A stretch of DNA of 14,611 nucleotides from DASVVT01 sp036386415. GTDB taxonomy: Bacteria; Acidobacteriota; Blastocatellia; Pyrinomonadales; Pyrinomonadaceae. The position numbers and the translations under genes were made by a program. Below, in pieces: positions 6,370 through 13,371 of the stretch (within the stretch, counting starts at the first letter, position 1; each line of letters opens with the position of its first letter). The DNA is taken from assembly GCA_036386415.1 (NCBI GenBank), contig DASVVT010000062.1:1-14611 (forward strand). The letters are read 5' to 3'. The notes under the pieces were generated by a model. It was not told the origin of the DNA. It saw only the letters and a list, made by a program, of their open reading frames with translations, and made no database searches.

Positions 6370-7137
6370 TTATCTGAGGTCCCCCATCATATGTTGTAAC
6401 AATGCAGCGACTGTGATGGCGGCTGTCTCTGCGCGTAGGGTGCGCCCGCCGAGTGTGATGATGCTCCACCCGGCCTTGTGTGCTTCAGCGATCTCCTCAT
6501 CCGTCCATCCTCCTTCTGAACCGACGAGCGCCGTCAACGCCTCGTGCTCGTCTCTGGAGGCTTGATTGATCGTTTCGACCAGACTACGACCGCCGCGCTC
6601 GGCGAACATCAGACGCCATTCTTCAACCTCCGTCGATGCGCTCTCGATCAGGGATTGAAACGCGACCGGCGCGTCGATCAGGGGCACGCGCGCGCGCCCG
6701 GACTGCTTGGATGCTTCGAGCGCGATGCGGCGCAGGCGCGTCGTGCGCCGCGCTGCGTCCTGCTCATCTCGCGGGCGCACGTCCGAGAGCTTTGTCAACA
6801 CGGGCACGATTCTCCCTACGCCCAACTCCGTCGCCTTCTGCACCACCAGATCAAACTTTTCGCCTTTCAATAGTGCCAACGCGAGCGTCAATCGCAAAGG
6901 TGATTCAGGGCGCGCAGGCGCGACCTCTTCGCTCACATGGAGCGTGGCGGCGGAGCCATCGACATGATCTATCACGCAGGCATACTCTCTGCCTTCGCCG
7001 TCAAAGACGAAAACCTCGTCGCCCCGCTTGAGACGAAGCACATCGCGCAGATGCCGCGTCTCGTCCGCCGCCAGTGTGACGGTCAAACCATCAGGGGCAA
7101 ACCCAACGGGCGGCGCATAGAATCGACGACGTACCAT
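6370..7137 (-). CDS. rsmE: 16S rRNA m3U1498 methyltransferase RsmE
   Basis: A 255-residue SPOUT-class enzyme that uses SAM to methylate N3 of U1498 in the decoding region of 16S rRNA in assembled 30S subunits. An N-terminal PUA-like RNA-binding part (about 1-75; RHLRDVLRLKRGDEVFVFDG) precedes the trefoil-knot methyltransferase domain. Knot motifs are clear: LALLKGEKFDLVVQKATELG (89-107), the EASKQSGR block (141-148), VGSEGG (205-210) and LGGRTLRAETA (229-239). The length is normal. No Shine-Dalgarno sequence is visible before ATG 7137. The base of a perfect 42-bp inverted repeat ends 12 nt upstream of the start. The MFS gene lies upstream in the same direction; prmA, its common neighbour, is one gene further. 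Confidence 0.95.
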   Translation of the reverse strand: MVRRRFYAPPVGFAPDGLTVTLAADETRHLRDVLRLKRGDEVFVFDGEGREYACVIDHVDGSAATLHVSEEVAPARPESPLRLTLALALLKGEKFDLVVQKATELGVGRIVPVLTKLSDVRPRDEQDAARRTTRLRRIALEASKQSGRARVPLIDAPVAFQSLIESASTEVEEWRLMFAERGGRSLVETINQASRDEHEALTALVGSEGGWTDEEIAEAHKAGWSIITLGGRTLRAETAAITVAALLQHMMGDLR

Positions 7138-7149
7138 AAGATGACGGTT

Positions 7150-7244
7150 TCTTTGCGACCTTTGCGATTACCTTTGCGTCCTTTGCGTTTAGAGAAGAAC
7201 TTTAAACGCAAAGGACGCAAAGGTAATCGCAAAGGTCGCAAAGA
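7150..7244. repeat. Perfect 42-bp inverted repeat of CGCAAAGG-type units
   Basis: The arms 7150-7191 and 7203-7244 are perfect reverse complements over 42 bases with an 11-base spacer (GAGAAGAACTT). Each arm carries four CGCAAAG units spaced 9, 12 and 9 bases apart. It fills most of the 125-base spacer between the MFS stop (18 bases away) and the rsmE start (12 bases away). It shares a 21-base identical stretch with the inverted repeat at 954-1050. In RNA it would form an exceptionally long uninterrupted stem. Confidence 0.95.
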
Positions 7245-7262
7245 TAATAACTGAGCTGTTCA

Positions 7263-8807
7263 TCAGGCCGGGCCTTCAATGTCGCTCTTCAATTCTTCGG
7301 GTTGATTCGTTTCCAGTTCCTTCCAGATCAAAACGCTTTTCGTCTCCCTGAGCAGTAGCGAGCCCGTCATGAATGTGATGCTGGCGACCACTATCGGATA
7401 ATACAGACCGGCATAGATGTTCCCTGTTTGTGCCACGACGGAGAGGCCGATCAAAGGCAGCAGCCCTCCGAAAACTCCATTGCCGATGTGATACGGCAGC
7501 GAGAGCGCCGTGTACCTGATCTTGGCCGGGAACGCCTCGACGAGGTAGGCGGCGATAGGGCCGTAGACCATCGTCACGAAGATCACCTGGATGAACACGA
7601 GCAGCACCAGCTTCCAGGCGATGGGATCAGTGATGAACTGGCCGAAGGCCGTGTACGGGAGAACTTCTCTGGCGGGTTGCAACTGACCATCGACAATAGT
7701 CTGCGGCACGAGCGTGATCGCGCCCGTCAACGGATTGATCTGTGACGTGGCTGTGCTCACCTCCGAGCCAGCCGCCTGTTGCATCGCTTTGTAGATCGGG
7801 AGATAGGAGACGGCTGCCAGCAGGCAACCGAGCATGATGATCCACTTGCGCCCCCAGCGGTCGGACAACGCGCCGAAAAGGACGAAGAAGGGCATGCCCA
7901 GGAGCAGCGCGATGGCGATGATGTAGTTGGCCGACGTGCCGTTCACCTTAAGAATCGTTTGCAGGTAAAAGAGGGCGTAGAACTGCCCCGTGTACCAGAC
8001 GACGCCCTGCCCTGCGGTCGCCCCGAAGAGTGAGATTAAAACCCGCTTCAGATTATGCCATTCGGTGAAAGCCTCTTTGAGCGGCTTGGCCGAAGTCATG
8101 CCCGCCCCCTTAATGTGCTGGAAGATCGGCGACTCTTTCATGCGCAGTCGTATGTAGAGCGAAATGCCAACGAGGAAGATGGAGATGATGAACGGGACGC
8201 GCCAACCCCAGGCGTCGAAAGCATCCTTGCTCATCGCGTTCTGCACGATGAGGATGACGACCAGAGAGAGAAACAGCCCCATCGTCGCCGTGATCTGTAT
8301 GAAGCTCGTGTAAAACCCGCGTCTCTCGTCCGGCACGTGCTCTGCGACGTAAACGGTTGCGCCGCCGTATTCGCCCCCGAGCGCGAGCCCTTGCAGGATG
8401 CGTATTATCAGAAGAATGATGGGCGCGGCGAGCCCTATCGTGGCATAGGTCGGGAGAAAGCCTATGAGCGCCGTCGCAAAGCCCATAATCAACAGCGTGA
8501 CGAGGAAGGCGTACTTGCGCCCGACCAGATCGCCTATGCGCCCGAAGAAGAGCGCGCCGAAGGGGCGCACGACAAAGCCGACTGCAAAGGTTGAGAGATA
8601 AGCGATGAGCGCGAGCGTCTCGTTGCCTTTCGGATAGAAGAGCAGCGACATGACCGTCGCGAGGCTGCCGAAGATGTAAAAGTCGTACCACTCGATCATC
8701 GTCCCGACGGCGGACGCGGCGATGACCTGCCAGATTTTGTAATCGCCGCCTGGACGGGCAGCGTTGGTGTTGGTCACGGCTGATTTTATAGAGGCGCGTC
8801 CAGCCAT
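7263..8807 (-). CDS. MFS transporter, metabolite:H+ symporter (MHS) family
   Basis: A polytopic inner-membrane protein with about 12 hydrophobic segments. Near the N-terminus is the MHS hallmark IEWYDFYIFG in TM1. The TM2-3 loop holds MFS motif A (GRIGDLVGRK), with a second copy in the TM8-9 loop (GALSDRWGRKW). The LQGLALGGEYGGA and AEHVPDERRGFYTS segments are typical of the group that includes ShiA, KgtP and ProP relatives. The substrate is probably an organic acid or small zwitterion; it cannot be fixed from sequence. An insertion of about 45 residues (QQAAGSEVSTAT through REVLPYT) between two helices of the C-terminal half makes the protein longer than the usual 420-450. ATG at 8805-8807 (514 residues) is preferred because GAGGA lies 11 nt upstream; ATG 8843 has no such site. 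It sits between prmA and rsmE. Confidence 0.9.
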   Translation of the reverse strand: MAGRASIKSAVTNTNAARPGGDYKIWQVIAASAVGTMIEWYDFYIFGSLATVMSLLFYPKGNETLALIAYLSTFAVGFVVRPFGALFFGRIGDLVGRKYAFLVTLLIMGFATALIGFLPTYATIGLAAPIILLIIRILQGLALGGEYGGATVYVAEHVPDERRGFYTSFIQITATMGLFLSLVVILIVQNAMSKDAFDAWGWRVPFIISIFLVGISLYIRLRMKESPIFQHIKGAGMTSAKPLKEAFTEWHNLKRVLISLFGATAGQGVVWYTGQFYALFYLQTILKVNGTSANYIIAIALLLGMPFFVLFGALSDRWGRKWIIMLGCLLAAVSYLPIYKAMQQAAGSEVSTATSQINPLTGAITLVPQTIVDGQLQPAREVLPYTAFGQFITDPIAWKLVLLVFIQVIFVTMVYGPIAAYLVEAFPAKIRYTALSLPYHIGNGVFGGLLPLIGLSVVAQTGNIYAGLYYPIVVASITFMTGSLLLRETKSVLIWKELETNQPEELKSDIEGPA

Positions 8808-8873
8808 CGTCGATCTATTCCTCAAGCTGCGGGAATCATACAACTATAAGAATTCGAGGGAAGGAATTTAGCC

Positions 8874-8886
8874 GCGCCTCCGGCGC
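8874..8886. repeat. Short GC-rich hairpin after prmA
   Basis: GCGCC-TCC-GGCGC, a 5-bp stem with a 3-base loop, lies in the 110-base spacer between the prmA stop and the MFS start. On the minus strand it is followed by GGCTAAATT, not a T run, so it is a poor terminator. It may be a short palindromic repeat. Confidence 0.35.
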
Positions 8887-8917
8887 TTATCTTCCGACAG
8901 CCATCGGCTCTCTGTTC

Positions 8918-9781
8918 TCAAACGATGATCGCAACCCATTCGCCATCGCTTGTTACTTCGAGCACTTCATTGATGCCGAGCTCGTGCAATCGCTGGCGCA
9001 CCCATTCAGCCTGAGCGTCGAGGATTCCTGAAAGAACGAGCCTCCCGCATGTGGCTCCGATGAGCGAGGGCAGGAGCGGCACGATCACGTCCGCCGTGAG
9101 ATTGGCGCAGACCAGAGAGGCGGAGGCCGTCCCCCTCTCGTCAACCGTTCCGACCCGAAAGCTGATTCGCTCGCTGACTCCGTTCAAGCGCGCATTCTCA
9201 AGCGCGATCTCCACCGCTGCCTCGTCCGTATCGCAGGCTTCGATGCGCGCCTCTGGACGCAGTAGGGCGGCGGCGATGGCGAGGATGCCCGTGCCCGTGC
9301 CGACGTCCAGAAAGCTCCCCCCATCGAAATAGTTTTCAATGGCCGTCAGGCAGAGGCGCGTCGTTTCGTGCGTGCCCGTGCCGAAGGCCATGCCCGGCTC
9401 GATGCGCAGGATGATGCGCCCCCGTGCGTCTTCAATCTCACTCCACGGCGGCGCGATGATAAAGCGCTGGCCTACAAGTTGCGGCTGCCAGCTACGCTTC
9501 CACTCGCCGAGCCAGTCTCTGTCAGCGACCTCTCGAAACTCCATGTCGCGCACGGAGGATGAAGGCAGGTCGTAGAGCCGCAGCGCATCGAAGAGCTTTG
9601 CGCGCACAAGCTCGCGTCGGGGCGGCGCATCGAAATAAGCGACGACGAGCGAGAGTTCCACGCTCTCATCTCTGCTCTCCGTGCCGAGCGCGCCCGCTTC
9701 CATGAGGGCGTACTCGACGGCCTCTCGCGCCGCACCTTCAAGCTTTACATCGAGCGCGTACCACCTGCGTTCAACCTTCAT
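8918..9781 (-). CDS. prmA: Ribosomal protein L11 methyltransferase PrmA
   Basis: A 287-residue class I SAM-dependent methyltransferase that trimethylates amino groups of ribosomal protein L11. The N-terminal L11-recognition domain (WYALDVKLEG at 7-16, DRDWLGEWKRSWQP at 87-100) is followed by the family signature PGMAFGTGTHETT (129-141). The SAM-binding loop is LDVGTGTGILAIA (158-170), the acidic residue after strand 2 is in EACDTDEAA (181-189), and the catalytic-region motif NLTA is at 227-230. The length is normal. ATG 9781 fits the family N-terminus, though GGAGG is only 1 nt away. The start lies 19 bases past the era-side heptamer inverted repeat, so transcription from era would have to pass through a 28-bp stem. 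Confidence 0.95.
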   Translation of the reverse strand: MKVERRWYALDVKLEGAAREAVEYALMEAGALGTESRDESVELSLVVAYFDAPPRRELVRAKLFDALRLYDLPSSSVRDMEFREVADRDWLGEWKRSWQPQLVGQRFIIAPPWSEIEDARGRIILRIEPGMAFGTGTHETTRLCLTAIENYFDGGSFLDVGTGTGILAIAAALLRPEARIEACDTDEAAVEIALENARLNGVSERISFRVGTVDERGTASASLVCANLTADVIVPLLPSLIGATCGRLVLSGILDAQAEWVRQRLHELGINEVLEVTSDGEWVAIIV

Positions 9782-9800
9782 GCCTCCAATCCCAAAAGCA

Positions 9801-9875
9801 GGGATGAGGGATGAGGGATGAGGGATGAGTTAAGAAAAGCATTTAATTCATCCCTCATCCCTCATCCCTCATCCC
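9801..9875. repeat. GGGATGA heptamer array as perfect 28-bp inverted repeat
   Basis: Four exact GGGATGA units (9801-9828) are matched by four exact TCATCCC units (9848-9875), giving perfect 28-bp arms around a 19-base AT-rich loop. The stop codon of era (TGA, 9869-9871 on the minus strand) lies inside the outermost unit: the last codons AAG GGA TGA are read from it. The other end is 19 bases before the prmA start. Confidence 0.95.
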
Positions 9876-10825
9876 TTCGTTCCTCCCTGCTCCTTAATTC
9901 CCAGGTCGTCGAGCAGACCCGCTTTGTCGCGCCAGTCCTCTTCCACTTTGACGAACAGCTCAAGGTGGCAGCGATGACCGAGCAGGTGCTCTATGTCGCG
10001 GCGGGCGCGTGTGCCGATCTCTTTCAAGCGCTCCGCGCCATGACCGATGATGATCTTCTTCTGCGACGCTCTCTCGACGAAGATGGCGCAGTTGATGCGC
10101 GTGAAATCCTCTCGCTCCTCTTCGAACCTCTCCGTCACGACGGCCGTCACGTAAGGAATCTCTTCGCCCGTCGTGTGCAGAATCTTTTCGCGCACGATCT
10201 CTGCGACCATCAAGCGCAGGGGCTGATCCGTCAGCTCGTCTTCCTCAAAGATAGGCTCGGCGGGCGGCAAGTGTTTGATGATCTCCGTGAGCAGGACATC
10301 GACCATGTCCCCTTTGAGCGCCGAGAGCGGAAGCACCGCGCGCCAGTCATACTCCTGCCCGTACCACTCCATCAACGGCAGCAGCTTAGACTTATCCGCC
10401 AGCCTGTCCGTCTTGTTCAGCAGGAGCAGCGCAGGCTTCAAAGATTGTTTGACGAGATCGAGCACGAAGCGGTCGCCGTTGCCCGTCGGAGCTGTTGCGT
10501 CTCGAATCAGGCAGACCAGATCAACGCCTTCGAGCGCATCATGCACGGTCGCCATCATGCGCCGGTTGAGCAGGTATCCGGGCTTGTGCACGCCCGGCGT
10601 GTCCACCAGCACGATCTGACCTTCGGGGAGCGTGATGACGCCCTGAATCCGGTGGCGCGTCGTCTGCGGCTTATTCGAGACCGCCGCGATCTTCTCGCCG
10701 ACCAGTCGATTCAGCAGCGTAGACTTACCCGCATTCGGTCGCCCGATGAGCGCGACATAGCCGCTGCGGTAGCTTTCGATTGTCGGATTATTGTCCGTTT
10801 CTTTCCCTATCTTCAGTTTAACCAT
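9869..10825 (-). CDS. era: GTPase Era
   Basis: A 318-residue essential-type GTPase that binds the 3' end of 16S rRNA and assists 30S maturation. All G motifs are seen: G1 GRPNAGKST (28-36), the switch region NKPQTTRHRI (51-60), G3 DTPG (75-78), G4 NKTD (137-140) and G5 SAL (168-170). The C-terminal KH domain has the GxxG-type RNA-binding segment IIGHGAERLKEIG (259-271). The length is slightly over the usual 300 because of about 20 extra N-terminal residues and a short tail. No clear ribosome-binding site precedes ATG 10825, and only 20 bases separate it from the nucleotidyltransferase stop, so translational coupling is plausible. The final Gly codon and stop come from a GGGATGA repeat unit. 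Confidence 0.97.
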   Translation of the reverse strand: MVKLKIGKETDNNPTIESYRSGYVALIGRPNAGKSTLLNRLVGEKIAAVSNKPQTTRHRIQGVITLPEGQIVLVDTPGVHKPGYLLNRRMMATVHDALEGVDLVCLIRDATAPTGNGDRFVLDLVKQSLKPALLLLNKTDRLADKSKLLPLMEWYGQEYDWRAVLPLSALKGDMVDVLLTEIIKHLPPAEPIFEEDELTDQPLRLMVAEIVREKILHTTGEEIPYVTAVVTERFEEEREDFTRINCAIFVERASQKKIIIGHGAERLKEIGTRARRDIEHLLGHRCHLELFVKVEEDWRDKAGLLDDLGIKEQGGTKG

Positions 10826-10845
10826 AAAAATTCTGCGTGCTGGTT

Positions 10846-11436
10846 CTACTCACTACTCCGATAATGATGTAACAGTTTCTCTAAATTTTCTGATAATTCA
10901 GGCATCTCTAGGGCGGCAGCGAATTCCTCTACCCATCGCCGGATATATGCGACGTCCAGATTTTGATGAATACTCAGGAGAGCTTCAATGTCAGCTATAT
11001 CTTTCGGCCTTTGCGCTATTGATTTAGTGACAATAAGGTCTTCCGGCGTTGGCATTTTCAAATTTAACGCACCGATATTGAGCGTCGTGGCGCGCTCGAT
11101 CATTTCCCGCTCGAATGGTAAAGCTCCGCAGGAGAGATCAAGGCTGACTCCACCATTCTGATATTGAAGTAAAATGACGCGCGACCTGACAGCAAAATTC
11201 AAGGCATCGTTGATACGCGGCGTAAACCCGTAAGCTTCACCTGCGAGTAAGAAGGATTCCCATCTCTCCCTCTCCAGCCAGATGACAACGTCAATGTCCT
11301 GTGTAGCGCGAGGCTGGGCGAGGAGCGAAACGGCGACACCGCCGATTGTTACATAGGGGACATGCTCGGCCTCAAGCCAGGAAGTGAGGGACTGCAACGC
11401 TGCCCCGAAGGCTGCTGGTAAGGTAGAATCAGACAT
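10846..11436 (-). CDS. MNT-type nucleotidyltransferase (AbiEii/DUF6036-like)
   Basis: A 196-residue soluble protein from ATG 11434-11436. It has the minimal nucleotidyltransferase signature: GG (32-33) in VTIGGVAVSL, then RATQDIDVVI with metal-ligand Asp47 and Asp49, and a third carboxylate Asp100 in VSLDLS. The TPEDLIVTKSIAQRPKD block (130-146), followed by IADIEALL, is typical of stand-alone NTases annotated as AbiEii-like or DUF6036. All three acidic residues are present, so the enzyme looks active. The substrate (tRNA, protein partner or other) is unknown. The chosen ATG overlaps the end of the 72-residue gene by 8 nt (ATGTCTGA). In-frame GTG 11484 and ATG 11478 are alternatives, the latter with GAAGG upstream. 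Family members usually start about where ATG 11436 does. Era follows 20 bases downstream. Confidence 0.82.
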   Translation of the reverse strand: MSDSTLPAAFGAALQSLTSWLEAEHVPYVTIGGVAVSLLAQPRATQDIDVVIWLERERWESFLLAGEAYGFTPRINDALNFAVRSRVILLQYQNGGVSLDLSCGALPFEREMIERATTLNIGALNLKMPTPEDLIVTKSIAQRPKDIADIEALLSIHQNLDVAYIRRWVEEFAAALEMPELSENLEKLLHHYRSSE

Positions 11437-11647
11437 GAAGTTTCTCTTTGAGGCGACGCCAACGCTCGCGGACTTCATCTTCACCTTCTTTGAGCGTTTT
11501 ATGCCAGCCGAGCGTCTGTCCGGCCTCGTACATCAGAGTTAATTGCTGAAGCTTGAACGAAACCGGCATACGCCTCGCTTCTTCAATAGTGACTTCATTG
11601 ACGAGCTTCCATCGCTCTTTGAATTGACGCGCTTCCTCTTTGGTCAC
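11429..11647 (-). CDS. Small helical protein paired with the nucleotidyltransferase
   Basis: A 72-residue, highly charged protein with no signal peptide, predicted as two or three helices: ARQFKERWKLVNEVTIEEAR, then FKLQQLTLMYEAGQTLGW, then EDEVRERWRRLKEKL. From memory, similar small proteins (RW-x-x-VN near the start, LGW in the middle, ERW-x-x-LK at the end) commonly precede stand-alone nucleotidyltransferase genes, as here, where the two overlap by 8 nt. It has no HEPN motif (R-x4-6-H), so it is not the classical MNT partner. The start is GTG 11645-11647 with AAGG 9 nt upstream, only 11 bases after the stop of the exported peptidase. Function is unknown; an antitoxin or adaptor role is inference. 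Confidence 0.72.
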   Translation of the reverse strand: MTKEEARQFKERWKLVNEVTIEEARRMPVSFKLQQLTLMYEAGQTLGWHKTLKEGEDEVRERWRRLKEKLHV

Positions 11648-11658
11648 TAGCGTTACCC

Positions 11659-12972
11659 TTATTTCCCTTTCTCGGCATAAATCTGCACGAGGTTGACGAG
11701 CGTTTCGGTCGTCTTCTCCAGGCCGCGACGGGAGTTGAATTCAAGCTTGCCGTGAAAGTTCTGGCCTCCGGTGAAGATGTCCGGGCAGGGCAGTCCCCTG
11801 AAGGTCAGGTTCGAGCCGTCGGTGCCGCCTCTGATCGACTTGATGCTCGGCTTGAGCCCGGCGCGGCGTGCCGCCTCTATCGCGTTCTCCGTCAGTTGCG
11901 GGTAGTCCTTCAAGACCTCCTTCATATTCTTGTAGCCCTCTTTGATCTCGATGTTGATCTTCACCTGTGGAAACTTCGCCTGAGTCTGCTTGACCATCTC
12001 GCGCAAGGTAGCTTCCTTCGCCTCCAGACCGCTCAGCTCGAAATCGCGGAGCAGCACCTTGAGGTCTGATTCTTCAACATCGACCTTACCCGTGTACGGG
12101 TGGACGAAGCCGACCCGGCCCTCGGTCGTTTCGGGCAGCATGTCTTGTGGAAAACGCGAGAGGTAGTCGGCCAGCGCATAGGCCGCGTTGACCATCATCC
12201 CCTTGGCAGAGCCGGGATGCGTGCTCTTCCCCTTGAAGGTGACCACCGCCGTGCGTGCGCTCCACGTTTCATTGCTGATCTCGCCGAGCGTCTCGCCATC
12301 CACAGTGTAAGCGAACTGCGCGCCGAAACCTTTGATGTCAAACTTCTCAATGCCTCCGCCGACCTCTTCATCCGGCGTGAAGGCAACACTGATCGTCCCA
12401 TGCTTGAGCTGCGGGTTCTGCATCAAGGTGTCGATCATCGTCATGATCGCGCTGATGCCCGACTTATCATCCGAGCCTAAAAGTGTCGTTCCGTCCGCCG
12501 TCAGGATGTCGTCGCCGATCATCTCTTTGAGGACAGGATTCTTTTCCACACTGATGACCTGCGTCGGGTCTTTCGGCAGCACAATGTCGCCGCCCTGGTA
12601 GTTCTTATGAATGATGAGATTGACATTCGCGCCCGAGACGGCAGGCGAGGTGTCCATGTGCGAGATGAAGCCGATGACCGGAACCCGCGAATTGTCGGGG
12701 AGATTGCCCGGCACTGTCCCGTAGACGATGGCGGACTCGCTGACGCGCACGTTCTGCACGTTCAAATCCCGCAGCTCCTTGGCGAGCAGGTTCGCCAGGT
12801 CAAACTGCTTGCGCGTGCTCGGCACAGTCTGCTCGTCTTCCTTCGACTGCGTGTCGATCTTCACGTAACGCTGAAAACGTTCGAGGGCAGTTTCTTTAGG
12901 TGGCTTCGGTTGCTGAGCCTGCGAGGAGATAGCTAAGAGCAAAGTGACGGCCAGGACAAAGAGTGATTTCAT
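11659..12972 (-). CDS. Exported PepT-type tripeptide aminopeptidase (M20B)
   Basis: A 437-residue zinc aminopeptidase of the peptidase T family, which removes the N-terminal residue from tripeptides. The two-zinc site is complete: His105 and catalytic-side Asp107 (SHMDTSP), bridging Asp168 (LGSDDKSG), Glu202 (general base)-Glu203 (PDEEVGGG), Asp225 (TVDGE) and His407 (GGQNFHGKLE). The RGGTDGSNL segment (381-389) that contacts the substrate carboxylate is present. Unlike the cytosolic enteric PepT, it begins with a clear signal peptide (MKSLFVLAVTLLLAISSQA, cleavage after Ala19), so it should act in the periplasm or outside. ATG 12972 has AAGGA 8 nt upstream. It heads a tight run with the 72-residue gene (11-nt gap) and the nucleotidyltransferase. 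Confidence 0.92.
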   Translation of the reverse strand: MKSLFVLAVTLLLAISSQAQQPKPPKETALERFQRYVKIDTQSKEDEQTVPSTRKQFDLANLLAKELRDLNVQNVRVSESAIVYGTVPGNLPDNSRVPVIGFISHMDTSPAVSGANVNLIIHKNYQGGDIVLPKDPTQVISVEKNPVLKEMIGDDILTADGTTLLGSDDKSGISAIMTMIDTLMQNPQLKHGTISVAFTPDEEVGGGIEKFDIKGFGAQFAYTVDGETLGEISNETWSARTAVVTFKGKSTHPGSAKGMMVNAAYALADYLSRFPQDMLPETTEGRVGFVHPYTGKVDVEESDLKVLLRDFELSGLEAKEATLREMVKQTQAKFPQVKINIEIKEGYKNMKEVLKDYPQLTENAIEAARRAGLKPSIKSIRGGTDGSNLTFRGLPCPDIFTGGQNFHGKLEFNSRRGLEKTTETLVNLVQIYAEKGK

Positions 12973-13062
12973 TATGGTAATCCTTATAGTAATCGTGATT
13001 TCACGGCGTCTATTATCTGCGTCGCATCAATTATCATCAATCAATCCGGTAGATAAAGCAAA

Positions 13063-13091
13063 GCGCGCTGCCGTAACAGTCGACAGCGCGC
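13063..13091 (-). terminator. Rho-independent terminator after the small antitoxin-like gene
   Basis: GCGCGCTG (13063-13070) pairs perfectly with CAGCGCGC (13084-13091) around a 13-base loop. On the minus strand the stem is followed by TTTGCTTTATCT. It lies 21 bases after the stop of the 75-residue gene and about 90 bases before the exported peptidase start, separating two transcription units. Confidence 0.75.
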
Positions 13092-13112
13092 AAAGTTAGG
13101 ATTCATATACAT

Positions 13113-13340
13113 TCAATAATTGTTGGCGCGCAGTTCGTCCTCGAAATTTTCCAGTGACATGCCCGGCTCGTCTGCGCGCCGGTCGGCTATCATATTATCG
13201 TAGATGTCCTCCCAGAGTTCGCCCCATTCAGCCAGGTCTAACATGACGGCGACCTTATGCCCTTCGGTGTCCGTCATAAACCGAAAACCTTTAATCGCTA
13301 CGGCGCCTTCCGGCTCGTCAGTTGGTTTAAGCGTTGACAT
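13113..13340 (-). CDS. Small antitoxin-like protein (Phd/RelB-type, orphan)
   Basis: A 75-residue acidic protein. Its centre, FMTDTEGHKVAVMLDLAEWGELWEDIYD, has the layout of antitoxins of the Phd/YefM and RelB type: a strand reading 'D-x-x-G-x-x-x-AV-x-L-D', then 'EW-x-x-LWEDI', then an acidic tail ending in 'SLENFEDELR'. In such pairs the toxin gene normally follows at once. Here the next 20 bases lead into a terminator and no RelE/ParE-like frame is present on either side, so it is an orphan or has another role. ATG 13340 has GGGAG 6 nt upstream, and the gene lies 31 bases after the PepT-like gene, probably in the same transcript. Family placement is by pattern only. Confidence 0.62.
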   Translation of the reverse strand: MSTLKPTDEPEGAVAIKGFRFMTDTEGHKVAVMLDLAEWGELWEDIYDNMIADRRADEPGMSLENFEDELRANNY

Positions 13341-13371
13341 TATTCGCTCCCGGATATTTCGATGCTCGGCC

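Noticed and set aside
7150..7244. Terminal inverted repeats of an insertion sequence
   Set aside because: The arms are only 11 bases apart with no transposase between or near them, and no target-site duplication is evident.
8055..8594. Plus-strand frame of 179 codons opposite the MFS gene
   Set aside because: It is an antisense shadow. The hydrophobic helices of the minus strand give charged D/E/R-rich residues here, with no recognisable domain.
9818..10864. Plus-strand frame of 348 codons opposite era
   Set aside because: It is the antisense shadow of a complete Era. It begins in the heptamer repeat, which produces the 'SSLIPHPSSL' low-complexity start.
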